A stretch of 64,000 nucleotides of DNA. It comes from Sphingosinicella sp. Its GTDB lineage: Bacteria; Pseudomonadota; Alphaproteobacteria; Sphingomonadales; Sphingomonadaceae. The DNA lies in NCBI RefSeq assembly GCF_013911755.1, contig NZ_JACESP010000002.1, positions 1 through 64,000 of the forward strand, given 5' to 3'. Below are positions 1 to 6,955 of this stretch, piece after piece. Under the pieces are notes generated by a model. The model was not told where the DNA came from. It did no database searches and saw only the letters and a program-made list of their open reading frames with translations. Numbering within the stretch: the stretch's first letter is position 1; the number at the start of each line of letters is the position of its first letter. Both the position numbers and the translations under genes were made by a program.

Positions 1-212
1 TGGCTGATTTGAAGCTGCCAAGGCTGCCCGATCGGACGCCGGCTAAGATCACGATCAACGTCATGCCGGATCTCATCGAAGCGCTGAACGACTACGCCGA
101 GGCCTATGAGGCGGCCTACGGCCGACGCGAGTCCGTACCGGACCTCATTCCATTCATGCTTAGCGGCTTCCTGGCGAGCGACCGCTCGTTCAGCCGGGCA
201 CGTAAGAAATAG
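1..212 (+). CDS. DUF2274 domain protein (start lies 1 base outside)
   Basis: A small protein of the DUF2274 family. In conjugative elements these genes directly follow trbI; the biochemical role is unknown. The frame is already open at base 1: bases 1-2 are TG followed by GCT GAT TTG AAG, so the natural start is almost certainly an ATG whose A lies just left of the window, giving M-A-D-L-K-L-P and about 70 residues. An internal TTG at 9 is a less likely start. The sequence shows the family pattern: an N-terminal K-I-T-I-N-V strand, a helix with A-L-N-D-Y-A-E-A-Y, and a C-terminal P-F-M-L..F-L-A-S-D-R-S-F. It ends 4 bases before the next gene, so the two are probably co-transcribed. Confidence 0.75.
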   Translation, partial: ADLKLPRLPDRTPAKITINVMPDLIEALNDYAEAYEAAYGRRESVPDLIPFMLSGFLASDRSFSRARKK

Positions 213-216
213 TCCG

Positions 217-450
217 ATGTCGGCCCGGCAGCCTGCAACGAATGGCGACGACGCGCCCCCGATTGGGCCGATAAGCGTTCGCATTCCCGACGCAGTACGG
301 ATGACGGGGCTCAGCAAATCCAAGATCTACCAGCTCATCGCTTCCGGCGACATCGAGGCAGCCAAGGTCGGCCGTGCAACCGTGGTGTTTGTCGATAGTC
401 TGCGGTCCTTTCTGCGATCACACTGTAAACAGCCGCGTTCTCGGGCGTAG
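217..450 (+). CDS. Small helix-turn-helix DNA-binding protein (AlpA/excisionase-like)
   Basis: A 77-residue protein with one predicted HTH_17/AlpA-type DNA-binding domain in its C-terminal half: V-R-I-P-D-A-V-R-M-T-G-L-S-K-S-K-I-Y-Q-L-I-A-S-G-D-I, then the wing A-K-V-G-R-A-T-V-V-F-V and a helix. The frame is open further upstream, but ATG 217 is preferred because it starts just after the DUF2274 stop and leaves only a short disordered N-terminus. Proteins of this type act as excisionase-like or regulatory factors on integrative elements, and it is the last gene before the putative attachment site. I infer a role in element maintenance or regulation; the exact target is unknown. Confidence 0.7.
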   Translation: MSARQPATNGDDAPPIGPISVRIPDAVRMTGLSKSKIYQLIASGDIEAAKVGRATVVFVDSLRSFLRSHCKQPRSRA

Positions 451-790
451 CAGGGATCGCGCATGTCGGCCTGTCGATATTTCGGCACGGCCTGTCGCGA
501 AGGGGTAAAATTGGGGGTGGATTGAGCGGAATTATCGGCACGACGATCAAGAACGTTGTTATAAATCAGTATCTTATGTTTTTCGTGTGAATCCCTCCTC
601 CGCTACCACCACAAAATCTAGTGTCGGCCTCTGATGGTGCCGGTTCGCGGCTGGCGGGGGCGATGAGCGCGGCGTTCGAGCGGCGCGTTGGTGATCTTGC
701 GTGATTCGTCCAGCTGCCCCGCATTTTTCGCGCGGCTGTTTCTTGCCGACAGAGCGTTTTCGGTAGACCAGGATTCGCTCCAACGATCCC
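451..790. other. Non-coding junction between element and chromosome
   Basis: No convincing gene is visible. The stretch contains the tRNA-like block at 589-608, preceded by an AT-rich segment around 545-585 that would suit an integration or regulatory region. The right part (610-790) is the 3' flank of the leftward gene that ends at 791. Short open frames here are compositional. Confidence 0.5.
589..608 (+). repeat. tRNA 3'-end-like block, candidate attachment site (att)
   Basis: The block GAATCCCTCCTCCGCTACCA parses as the end of a tRNA gene: end of the T-loop (GAAT), five bases of T-stem (CCCTC), seven of acceptor stem (CTCCGCT), discriminator A, then CCA. The bases to its left (TGT in the loop, no GAGGG stem strand) do not continue a tRNA, so only the 3' end is present. 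This is what the far-side repeat of an element integrated into a tRNA gene looks like. The intact tRNA, with 5' acceptor (A/G)GCGGAG, should lie at the other end of the element, outside the window. I do not assign the amino acid. Confidence 0.6.
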
Positions 791-1408
791 CTACTGTGGT
801 TCCGGCATCAGTTCGCGGTCCTTCTCGCCGCGTCCGTCGAGCAATTTCGAACCGGTGATCTTGCCCGATGCGTCGAGAGTCAGCTTCACCGTGTTCATCG
901 TGCGGTTCTGCCAGTGCCAGCCGTGGATGCCCGCGAAAGGAGCCACGTATCGCCCGCTCTGGCGGTCAGCCTTGTCGACGGCATAGCTTTCGGTCAGCGC
1001 CTCGCCGCCAGCGAAGGGGTGGGCATGCATGTCGAAGTTAAGCGGCCCGTCGGCGCGCCACGCGAACGTGATGGGCGCATCCTTGTCGAGCACGTACTTC
1101 AGCTCGATTTCCTGGTACGGGTGCAACTCGAACGTCCAGTGGTCGGTCTTGCCGGGCTCGGCCTCTGGCGGGGTGGCCGTGGGCGTAAAGGCGCCCTTGC
1201 GGTTGCGCCCGCGCTCGAGGAATTCGCCGGCCTGAGGATTGGCCATTTCGGACAGGCCGCTGGTTTCGCCAAAACCGGTTGGGTCGATGCCGGTTTCTGC
1301 CGGAAGCACGAAGAAGATGCCAATGGCGCCCAGGACCACGACGGCGGCTGTGGCGGCCAGAACGGTCTTGCGGCGGCTGGCTGAGGGGTTGGTTTGTTCG
1401 TCCGTCAT
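791..1408 (-). CDS. Single-pass membrane anchor protein of the HupE operon
   Basis: A 205-residue protein with a short cytoplasmic N-terminus, one membrane segment (about residues 14-33, V-L-A-A-T-A-A-V-V-V-L-G-A-I-G-I-F-F) and a periplasmic region of about 170 residues. Motifs such as P-A-E-T-G-I-D-P-T-G-F-G just after the helix and F-A-G-I-H-G-W-H-W-Q-N-R-T near the C-terminus match uncharacterised 'transmembrane anchor' proteins seen beside HupE/UreJ genes. The ATG at 1408 overlaps the upstream stop by 4 bases (ATGA), so it is translationally coupled and last in a three-gene operon. The frame is open above 1408, but that part overlaps the hupE-like gene and was excluded. Function unknown; the two nearby histidines in HGWHW could bind metal (inference). 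Confidence 0.65.
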   Translation of the reverse strand: MTDEQTNPSASRRKTVLAATAAVVVLGAIGIFFVLPAETGIDPTGFGETSGLSEMANPQAGEFLERGRNRKGAFTPTATPPEAEPGKTDHWTFELHPYQEIELKYVLDKDAPITFAWRADGPLNFDMHAHPFAGGEALTESYAVDKADRQSGRYVAPFAGIHGWHWQNRTMNTVKLTLDASGKITGSKLLDGRGEKDRELMPEPQ

Positions 1409-2094
1409 GTTGCGAGGTATCCCAGTGTCTGATCGATCATGATTGCGGTGCCGCATCCCATCAGGATCCAGTTTGTCACCACCGCGGTTCGGGGAAAGTG
1501 CGGGCTCGTGCGCCAGATGTTGAGTAGGCTGATGACGAGGAACAGGACGATGATCTGTCCCAGTTCGACGCCGACGTTGAAGCTGACGAGATTGCCGATC
1601 AGCCCATCGGGCGCGATCGACAAGCTCAACAGTTTCGTCGCCAGGCCCAGGCCGTGGCAAAGCCCGAAGATGAGAACCGCCACCCGCGTGTCGATCGACA
1701 GCCCCATCCGGCGCAGAAACCCGAGATTCTCCGCGCCCTTGTAGACAATCGACAGGCCGATGATGGCGTCGACCACGTAACTGCTCGCACCGGTCTTGAA
1801 TAGCACACCCAGCATCAAGGTGAGCGAGTGACCGATCGTGAACATCGACACGTAAAGCACGACATCCCGCATACGGTACAGGAACATGACCACACCCAAA
1901 AGGAACAGGATGTGGTCGTAACCCGTGACCATATGCTTGGCGCCGAGGTACATGAACGGCAGGATTGCCAGCCCATGGGTCGCCTCCACGAACGCACGGT
2001 CGCTTCTGGCAACATCATGTGCGAATGCGAAATCCGGCCAGACCAGCCCGGCCAGCGCCACCACGATCAATGCGAGGCGGATCGGCGACGTCAC
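1405..2094 (-). CDS. HupE/UreJ family membrane protein
   Basis: A 229-residue polytopic inner-membrane protein of the HupE/UreJ family, whose studied members are nickel or cobalt permeases. It has a cleavable-looking N-terminus ending A-F-A-H-D and about six membrane segments. Conserved His-containing motifs expected for metal transport are present: G-Y-D-H-I-L-F-L-L, F-T-I-G-H-S-L-T-L, F-G-L-C-H-G-L-G-L and F-N-V-G-V-E-L-G-Q. The start is a GTG at 2094 that overlaps the stop of the upstream cytochrome gene by 4 bases, so translation is coupled. No hydrogenase or urease genes are nearby, so the metal and purpose are open. Partnership with a c-type cytochrome and an anchored periplasmic protein suggests a small redox or metal-handling unit. 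Confidence 0.8.
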   Translation of the reverse strand: MTSPIRLALIVVALAGLVWPDFAFAHDVARSDRAFVEATHGLAILPFMYLGAKHMVTGYDHILFLLGVVMFLYRMRDVVLYVSMFTIGHSLTLMLGVLFKTGASSYVVDAIIGLSIVYKGAENLGFLRRMGLSIDTRVAVLIFGLCHGLGLATKLLSLSIAPDGLIGNLVSFNVGVELGQIIVLFLVISLLNIWRTSPHFPRTAVVTNWILMGCGTAIMIDQTLGYLAT

Positions 2095-2579
2095 TGGGCG
2101 GGCGCGTCTTCGGCCGGGCCCGTGGGCGCCAGGCTGATCGGCCCGGGCATGTAGACTTCGTGGCAGGCGCTGCAGACGTTATAGAGCGTGCCGCCCACTT
2201 CGAGAACCTGGTCTGGATCCTTCGATTTGGCCGCCAGTTCAGCCTGTCCGGCAACATCGACCAGCCCTTGCGCGAAGTCCAGCCAATCCGAACCGCGGTT
2301 GGCCGCGTATTCCGGCCGCTTCAGGTCTTCGCCCAATTGCTTCAACTGCGCTGCGCCCTGCACGACCGCAGCCCATTCCGCTTCGTTCTGGGGGACGACT
2401 TCCCCAGTGCCGTTTTCGTCGCTGACGAACTGGACCGCGTTCCAGTAGGTTTGCGACGCGGGCTGGACCTTTTGGGCCATCATGGCCTTGACGTCCGCCG
2501 ATTGTACGGGCGCTTCCTTCTGCCCGCAGCCCGCAAGGGCCAGAAGCAAGGCGCTGCCAAAAATCAAACGGTGTCGCAT
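2091..2579 (-). CDS. Cytochrome c-type lipoprotein
   Basis: A 162-residue exported lipoprotein. The N-terminus is a lipoprotein signal with lipobox L-A-G-C (Cys18), and a single heme-binding motif C-S-A-C-H lies near the C-terminus, followed by a Pro-rich tail. The helical middle and C-terminal CXXCH resemble class II (c556/c'-like) cytochromes. It would be tethered to a membrane on the periplasmic side and carry one heme c. It is first in the leftward operon with the HupE-like gene and the anchor protein, so electron transfer is probably tied to whatever those two do. The start at 2579 is an ATG with a good signal peptide. The electron partner is unknown. Confidence 0.75.
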   Translation of the reverse strand: MRHRLIFGSALLLALAGCGQKEAPVQSADVKAMMAQKVQPASQTYWNAVQFVSDENGTGEVVPQNEAEWAAVVQGAAQLKQLGEDLKRPEYAANRGSDWLDFAQGLVDVAGQAELAAKSKDPDQVLEVGGTLYNVCSACHEVYMPGPISLAPTGPAEDAPAQ

Positions 2580-2787
2580 CTGCTGTCCTTTTCGAAATGC
2601 CCGACCGCTTAGTTCCGACCGGGTTGAATCCTTCTGTCAGTCCCGCAACCGAACGGGAACATGGTTGCGGTAACGGACAGGTTGCAGCGAGGTTACACCG
2701 CGCAACACAGGTGATTTCACCCTGAAGTCGTGGGCGATCGCGTCTCTGATACGGTCGCCTCGCAGTCAGGTGCGCAGGCCGCGCCGA

Positions 2788-3189
2788 TCAGCTGGGGTCG
2801 AGCGCCGCGACGGCTTCCATCTCGACGAAATATTCGGGCGCCGCCAGCTTTGGGACCGGGATCATCGTCGCGGCAGGCTTGATGTCGCCGAAGACCTCTT
2901 CACGAATGGCCCGCATCTGGGCCGGCGCGATCGGCGTCACCAGGTAAGTGGTCAGCTTGACGATATTGGCTGGCGAAGCGCCATTGGCGGCAAGAGTATT
3001 GGCGATGTTGGTGAGGACAACCTTGTACTGCTCTTCGACCGTGGGCGGGACAACCCCATCGGGCGTCTCGCCGACCTGGCCCGAGGTAAAGAGCAGGCGC
3101 GCCTGCGCCGAGACGATTGCAGCGTGCGAATAGGCTCCGTAGGGCGGAATCACGGTATCCGGGCTATTGAACTCGACGAGATCGGTCAT
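2788..3189 (-). CDS. RidA/YjgF family protein
   Basis: A 133-residue member of the Rid (YjgF/YER057c/UK114) family. Typical members are trimeric cytosolic enaminone/imine deaminases that hydrolyse reactive 2-aminoacrylate-type intermediates; other subfamilies have different substrates. Family features are visible: Y-S-H-A near residue 20, L-L-F-T-S-G-Q-V-G, a central helix with V-V-L-T-N-I-A-N-T-L-A, V-K-L-T-T-Y-L-V, and P-A-A-T-M-I-P-V at the subunit interface. The canonical arginine around position 105 (P-x-R) appears replaced by A-T-M, so this is probably not an archetypal RidA. It is divergent from the flavoenzyme gene at 3331, with a shared AT-rich intergenic region, suggesting a joint function in amine or imine metabolism (inference). 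Confidence 0.8.
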   Translation of the reverse strand: MTDLVEFNSPDTVIPPYGAYSHAAIVSAQARLLFTSGQVGETPDGVVPPTVEEQYKVVLTNIANTLAANGASPANIVKLTTYLVTPIAPAQMRAIREEVFGDIKPAATMIPVPKLAAPEYFVEMEAVAALDPS

Positions 3190-3238
3190 GTCGTCTCCGC
3201 AAGATGTTCGGGGAAAGGATTGTTTACAAGTTTAGCGT

Positions 3239-3286
3239 AACAATCGGACGTATATTACGATCATAGTATCGATATTGCAACAATCG
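3239..3286. promoter_or_regulatory. Divergent promoter region with 40-bp-spaced direct repeat AACAATCG
   Basis: The 141-base space between the RidA gene and the flavoenzyme gene is markedly AT-rich compared with its flanks. AACAATCG occurs at 3239-3246 and again at 3279-3286, start to start 40 bases, close to four helical turns. That arrangement would suit a regulator binding twice on one face of the DNA. No experimental consensus is recognised. Confidence 0.35.
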
Positions 3287-3330
3287 AACTTGACCCCTAT
3301 ACGGTGCCGGTCCCGGGCTCAGGAGGAGAG

Positions 3331-5403
3331 ATGATGAGGCCCTCCCATTACGACATCCTGTTCGAGCCTGTGCGGATCGGACCGGTGACGGCAAAGAACC
3401 GCTTCTACCAGGTGCCGCATTGCAACGGCATGGGCCATCGTGCGCCATCGGGCATGGCGGGTATGCGTCGTATGAAGGCGGAAGGCGGCTGGGCGGTCGT
3501 TTGCACGGAAGTATGCGAAATCCATCCTTCGGCCGATGTGTCGCCTCACTCCGAAGCCCGGCTGTGGGACGACGCCGATATTCCCGCCTTGGCCCGCGCT
3601 GCCGATGGCATCCACCAGTACGGCGCTCTGGCGGGAGTTGAACTCGGCCACCACGGTTTTCGTGCGCAGAACCGCACGACGAGGGAGATCCCAATGGGGC
3701 CGTCTTCGCACGCCGTCGTCTCCTACGATCCCGTGCAATCGCGGATGATGGACAAGGACGATATCCGCAACCTGCTGCGCTGGCAGAAGTCGGCCGCCCT
3801 TCGCGCCAAGCGCGCCGGTTTCGACCTGATCTACGTCTATGCCGCCCATGGCCTGACCACTGCGATGCAGTTCCTCTCGCGGCGCTATAACCAGCGCGGC
3901 GACGAATACGGCGGCTCGCTGGAAAATCGCGTCCGGCTGCTGCGCCAGATGATCGAGGTCACCAAGGACGCCGTCGGCGATACCTGTGCCGTGCCGGTGC
4001 GCATTTGCGTCGACGAACTGCTCGGCCCGGGCGGACTGTGCTGCGACGGCGAGGGGCGCGAGGTGATCGAGATGCTCGCCGATCTGCCCGACCTCTGGGA
4101 CCTTACCGTCGGCGACTACAGCAACGACGCGCGCCCCTCCCGCTTTGGCCAGGAAGGTGCGCACGAACAATATGTCGCTTTCGTCAAGCAGGTGACGGGC
4201 AGGCCGGTGGTCGGCAACGGGCGCTTTACGTCGCCAGACACCATGCTGTCGCAGGTTCGCCGCGGCGTGCTCGACTTCATCGGTGCTGCACGCCCATCGA
4301 TCGCCGATCCCTTCCTGCCCCGCAAGATCGAAGAAGGCCGGATGGGCGATATTCGCGAGTGCATCGGGTGCAACATCTGCGTCGCGGCAGACAATACCTA
4401 CACGCCGATACGCTGTACCCAGAACCCGACGATGGGCGAGGAGTGGCGGCGCGGCTGGCATCCCGAACAGATTCCCGCGGCGGAGAGTGAGGATCAGGTG
4501 CTGGTGGTCGGCGCGGGTCCGGCCGGGCTGGAATGCGCCGTCGCCCTTGGCAAGCGCGGCTATGACGTGATGTTGGCCGAAGCGTCCGAGGAGCTGGGCG
4601 GCCGCGCCGCTCGCGAGCCTCGTCTTCCCGGCCTCGCCATGTGGGGTCGCGTGCGCGAATATCGTGTGGAGCAGCTGCACCAGTTGCCGAACGTGCAGGT
4701 CTACCTGGCGAGCGAACTGACGGCCCAGGATATCCTCGATACCGGCGCGAACCGCATCGTGTTCGCCACCGGATCGCATTGGCGCCGCGATGGCGTGGGC
4801 CGGTATCACCGCACGCCCATCACCAATCTCGACCAGTCCGGCGTCCTCACCCCGGACGATGTCATGGACGGGAAGGACGTCTCAGGACCGGTGATCGTCT
4901 TCGATGACGATCACTACTACATGGGCGGGGTGATCGCGGAAAAGCTGCGCTCGCAAGGTCTCGACGTCACGCTCGTCACACCGGCGCCGCTGGTGTCTGC
5001 CTGGTCCGTGAACACGTTGGAGCAGCCCAAGATCCAGCGCCAGCTGCTCGATCTGGGCGTGCGGGTGTGCGCCAATGAGGCGCTTATTGCCTTCGAGAAC
5101 GGAACGGCGACGCTGGAATGCGTCTTTACCGGCAAGGCCCGGACCGAGGTGGCGCAGTCCGTTGTCATGGTGACGGCGCGCCGGCAGAACGACGCCGTCT
5201 ATGAGGAACTGCTGGCACGGTCCGGGGAGTGGCCGGAAGCAGGCATCACGACGGTCGAGCGTATCGGTGACGTTCTTGCGCCCGGCACGATTGCCGCAGC
5301 GGTTTTCGGCGGGCACCGTTATGCGCGCGAGCTCGATAGTCAGCCCTGGGGCGACGAGGTGCCCTTTCTTCGCGAAAATGCCCAATTGGGCCCCTGGTCG
5401 TGA
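3331..5403 (+). CDS. Trimethylamine-dehydrogenase-like flavoprotein (FMN, 4Fe-4S, FAD/NAD-type domain)
   Basis: A 690-residue protein aligning along its length with trimethylamine/dimethylamine dehydrogenases: an N-terminal old-yellow-enzyme TIM barrel (1-380), a 4Fe-4S site and two Rossmann-like domains. Conserved: Cys31 in Q-V-P-H-C-N (the 6-S-cysteinyl-FMN position), the Tyr/His pair in Y-V-Y-A-A-H, the Asp in N-D-A-R-P-S-R-F, four cluster cysteines in C-I-G-C-N-I-C and R-C-T-Q-N, and V-V-G-A-G-P-A-G-L. Not conserved: the three aromatic residues that cage trimethylammonium. The Tyr of T-E-Y is Val, the Trp before the Asp is absent, and the Trp after the third Cys is replaced. The substrate is therefore probably not trimethylamine. 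An AGGAGG at 3321 supports ATG 3331 (or the next ATG, 3334). Confidence 0.85.
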   Translation: MMRPSHYDILFEPVRIGPVTAKNRFYQVPHCNGMGHRAPSGMAGMRRMKAEGGWAVVCTEVCEIHPSADVSPHSEARLWDDADIPALARAADGIHQYGALAGVELGHHGFRAQNRTTREIPMGPSSHAVVSYDPVQSRMMDKDDIRNLLRWQKSAALRAKRAGFDLIYVYAAHGLTTAMQFLSRRYNQRGDEYGGSLENRVRLLRQMIEVTKDAVGDTCAVPVRICVDELLGPGGLCCDGEGREVIEMLADLPDLWDLTVGDYSNDARPSRFGQEGAHEQYVAFVKQVTGRPVVGNGRFTSPDTMLSQVRRGVLDFIGAARPSIADPFLPRKIEEGRMGDIRECIGCNICVAADNTYTPIRCTQNPTMGEEWRRGWHPEQIPAAESEDQVLVVGAGPAGLECAVALGKRGYDVMLAEASEELGGRAAREPRLPGLAMWGRVREYRVEQLHQLPNVQVYLASELTAQDILDTGANRIVFATGSHWRRDGVGRYHRTPITNLDQSGVLTPDDVMDGKDVSGPVIVFDDDHYYMGGVIAEKLRSQGLDVTLVTPAPLVSAWSVNTLEQPKIQRQLLDLGVRVCANEALIAFENGTATLECVFTGKARTEVAQSVVMVTARRQNDAVYEELLARSGEWPEAGITTVERIGDVLAPGTIAAAVFGGHRYARELDSQPWGDEVPFLRENAQLGPWS

Positions 5404-5602
5404 TCGGCTGGGTCCTGACCCGGGGGGCGATGGGAACATGAGGCAAATCCATTCTGCGGCAAAATATCCAAAGCCGGAATTGCGCGGTCGATGCTGTTGA
5501 CGCACTCTGGCCTGGAACAGCCGGGCCGGGGGCGGGGCAGCGGGCGTCCTTCGGCGGGCGTAGGCCGTGTGCGCGATATGTCGTGGAGGGGTGGGCGCTG
5601 AG

Positions 5603-6955
5603 ATGGTAACGGGCGAGGGGAAAGGCACGCAAGATTCCGACTCTTTGCAAGGCGCGTCCGCTGCCGATGGGGCGCACGACGCTGGGGCCGTGATTGCTAT
5701 GGAAGCGTCCCGCTTCCGCGCGTCCTTGCTGGAAAGCAGCCGCTCGTCGACCCTGGTCAACCTGTTCGACTATCTTGTCGAGCGGGCCAATGACGAACGC
5801 GCCCCCAAGGAAATCGAGATCGCCATCGAGGTTTTCGGCAAAAGCGGGAACTTCGACACGTCGCAGGACTCTATGGTCCGTAGCCATATCCATCGACTGC
5901 GTCAAAGGCTCGACAGGTTCAATGCGGGGAAGACTGGTCCTCGGCTGATCATACCCAAGGGCGAGTACCGTCTGGTCCGGACGGAAGGACCGGACGATGA
6001 CGTGGCGGAAGCGGTGCAGGCGGCGAAGTCCATTTGGGAGCGCCTGCGAGCGAGAGGGGCGATCGCCATCCTTGTCGGCGGCAATGCCGTCCTGTGGTCG
6101 CTCGCGTTTCTGTTCGCGAACTATTGGCCCATGCCGACGCCTCTTGCCCAGACAGAACTTTGGCGACCGATCATGGCCAATGGACGAACGCCCGTGATCG
6201 CGGTGGGCGACTTTTACATGATCGCCGAAAGTGGCGACGACGGGCGGATGGAACGTGTTGCCCTCAACTCGAGGATCCAGTCGGAAGCCGAGCTTTCCAA
6301 TTACCTGATGTCGAACCCCCAGCAACGGGGCAAGATGCACGCCCGCGACATTTATCGAGTGCCGGGCAGTGTGGCGCGAGCCGCTATGGCCGTTCTCAAT
6401 CAGGTGTCAGCCATGCACCGCGGCTCGGGCAAGGTGGAAATCACCCCGGTCTCGCGCATTTCCCAGGAGCGGATAGATTCCAGCAACTTCCTGTATATCC
6501 AGTATTTTGCGCAGCTGGCTATGCTGCGTTCTCCCATCCTTCACCTATCGGGATTTGCGCCGGGCGACGAATTCGAGGAGATCGTGGACGTTGCATCGGG
6601 CAAGGTATACCGGGTCCGCCATTCCACAGCGGTGGGCAACCCGGACCAGGGCAGCGATGCGACCACAAAGTCCGATGGTGTCGACTACGGCTATCTCGCC
6701 AGTTTTCCCGGAGCATCCGGCAGCCGCAATCTGCTCATCTCCGGAGCCGGCGACGCCGGCCTGACCCAGATAATCAAGATCGTCGGCGACAAGCGGCAAC
6801 TCGATACTCTTGCCGAGCGGATCGGTGGAGAGGAGGCGTTTGAGGCGCTTTACGAGGTCCGGACGATGGGCGGGCTCGTCTTCGAGACGAAGCTGCTGAT
6901 CGCGCGACCATTAAAGACTGATGCGGCCCAAGCCGGGGGGCGCGAGATTCGTTAA
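5603..6955 (+). CDS. Membrane-anchored winged-helix-type regulator, paralogue A
   Basis: A 450-residue protein with three parts. Residues about 33-128 form an N-terminal winged-helix-like region with the pattern E-I-E-I-A-I-E-V-F-G, D-S-M-V-R-S-H-I-H-R-L-R-Q-R-L and I-I-P-K-G-E-Y, common in alphaproteobacterial membrane-bound transcription factors. One membrane helix follows (about 151-174), then about 275 residues predicted to be periplasmic. The C-terminal part has V-G-D-F-Y-M, S-S-N-F-L-Y-I and D-Y-G-Y-L-A-S-F-P-G, shared with the convergent neighbour. ATG 5603 is chosen for the GGAGGGG at 5585; a GTG at 5567 is possible. This looks like a one-component, CadC-like design sensing a periplasmic signal. 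Ligand and targets unknown. It follows the flavoenzyme by 200 bases and may regulate it. Confidence 0.65.
   Translation: MVTGEGKGTQDSDSLQGASAADGAHDAGAVIAMEASRFRASLLESSRSSTLVNLFDYLVERANDERAPKEIEIAIEVFGKSGNFDTSQDSMVRSHIHRLRQRLDRFNAGKTGPRLIIPKGEYRLVRTEGPDDDVAEAVQAAKSIWERLRARGAIAILVGGNAVLWSLAFLFANYWPMPTPLAQTELWRPIMANGRTPVIAVGDFYMIAESGDDGRMERVALNSRIQSEAELSNYLMSNPQQRGKMHARDIYRVPGSVARAAMAVLNQVSAMHRGSGKVEITPVSRISQERIDSSNFLYIQYFAQLAMLRSPILHLSGFAPGDEFEEIVDVASGKVYRVRHSTAVGNPDQGSDATTKSDGVDYGYLASFPGASGSRNLLISGAGDAGLTQIIKIVGDKRQLDTLAERIGGEEAFEALYEVRTMGGLVFETKLLIARPLKTDAAQAGGREIR

Larger units (their letters stand above)
1..608. mobile_element. Right end of an integrative conjugative element (partial)
   Basis: Two small genes typical of the trailing end of Tn4371/trb-type conjugative elements (DUF2274 and an AlpA-like HTH protein) sit immediately left of a block that reads as a tRNA 3' end (589-608). 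Beyond it the genes are of ordinary chromosomal type. The element would extend left, out of the window, where trb genes and an integrase would be expected. The boundary is inferred from gene content plus the tRNA-like block; the matching copy of the repeat is not in this window. Confidence 0.6.

Noticed and set aside
3319-4809. Antisense open frame opposite the flavoenzyme gene
   Set aside because: The flavoenzyme frame has all expected motifs; the antisense product shows none.
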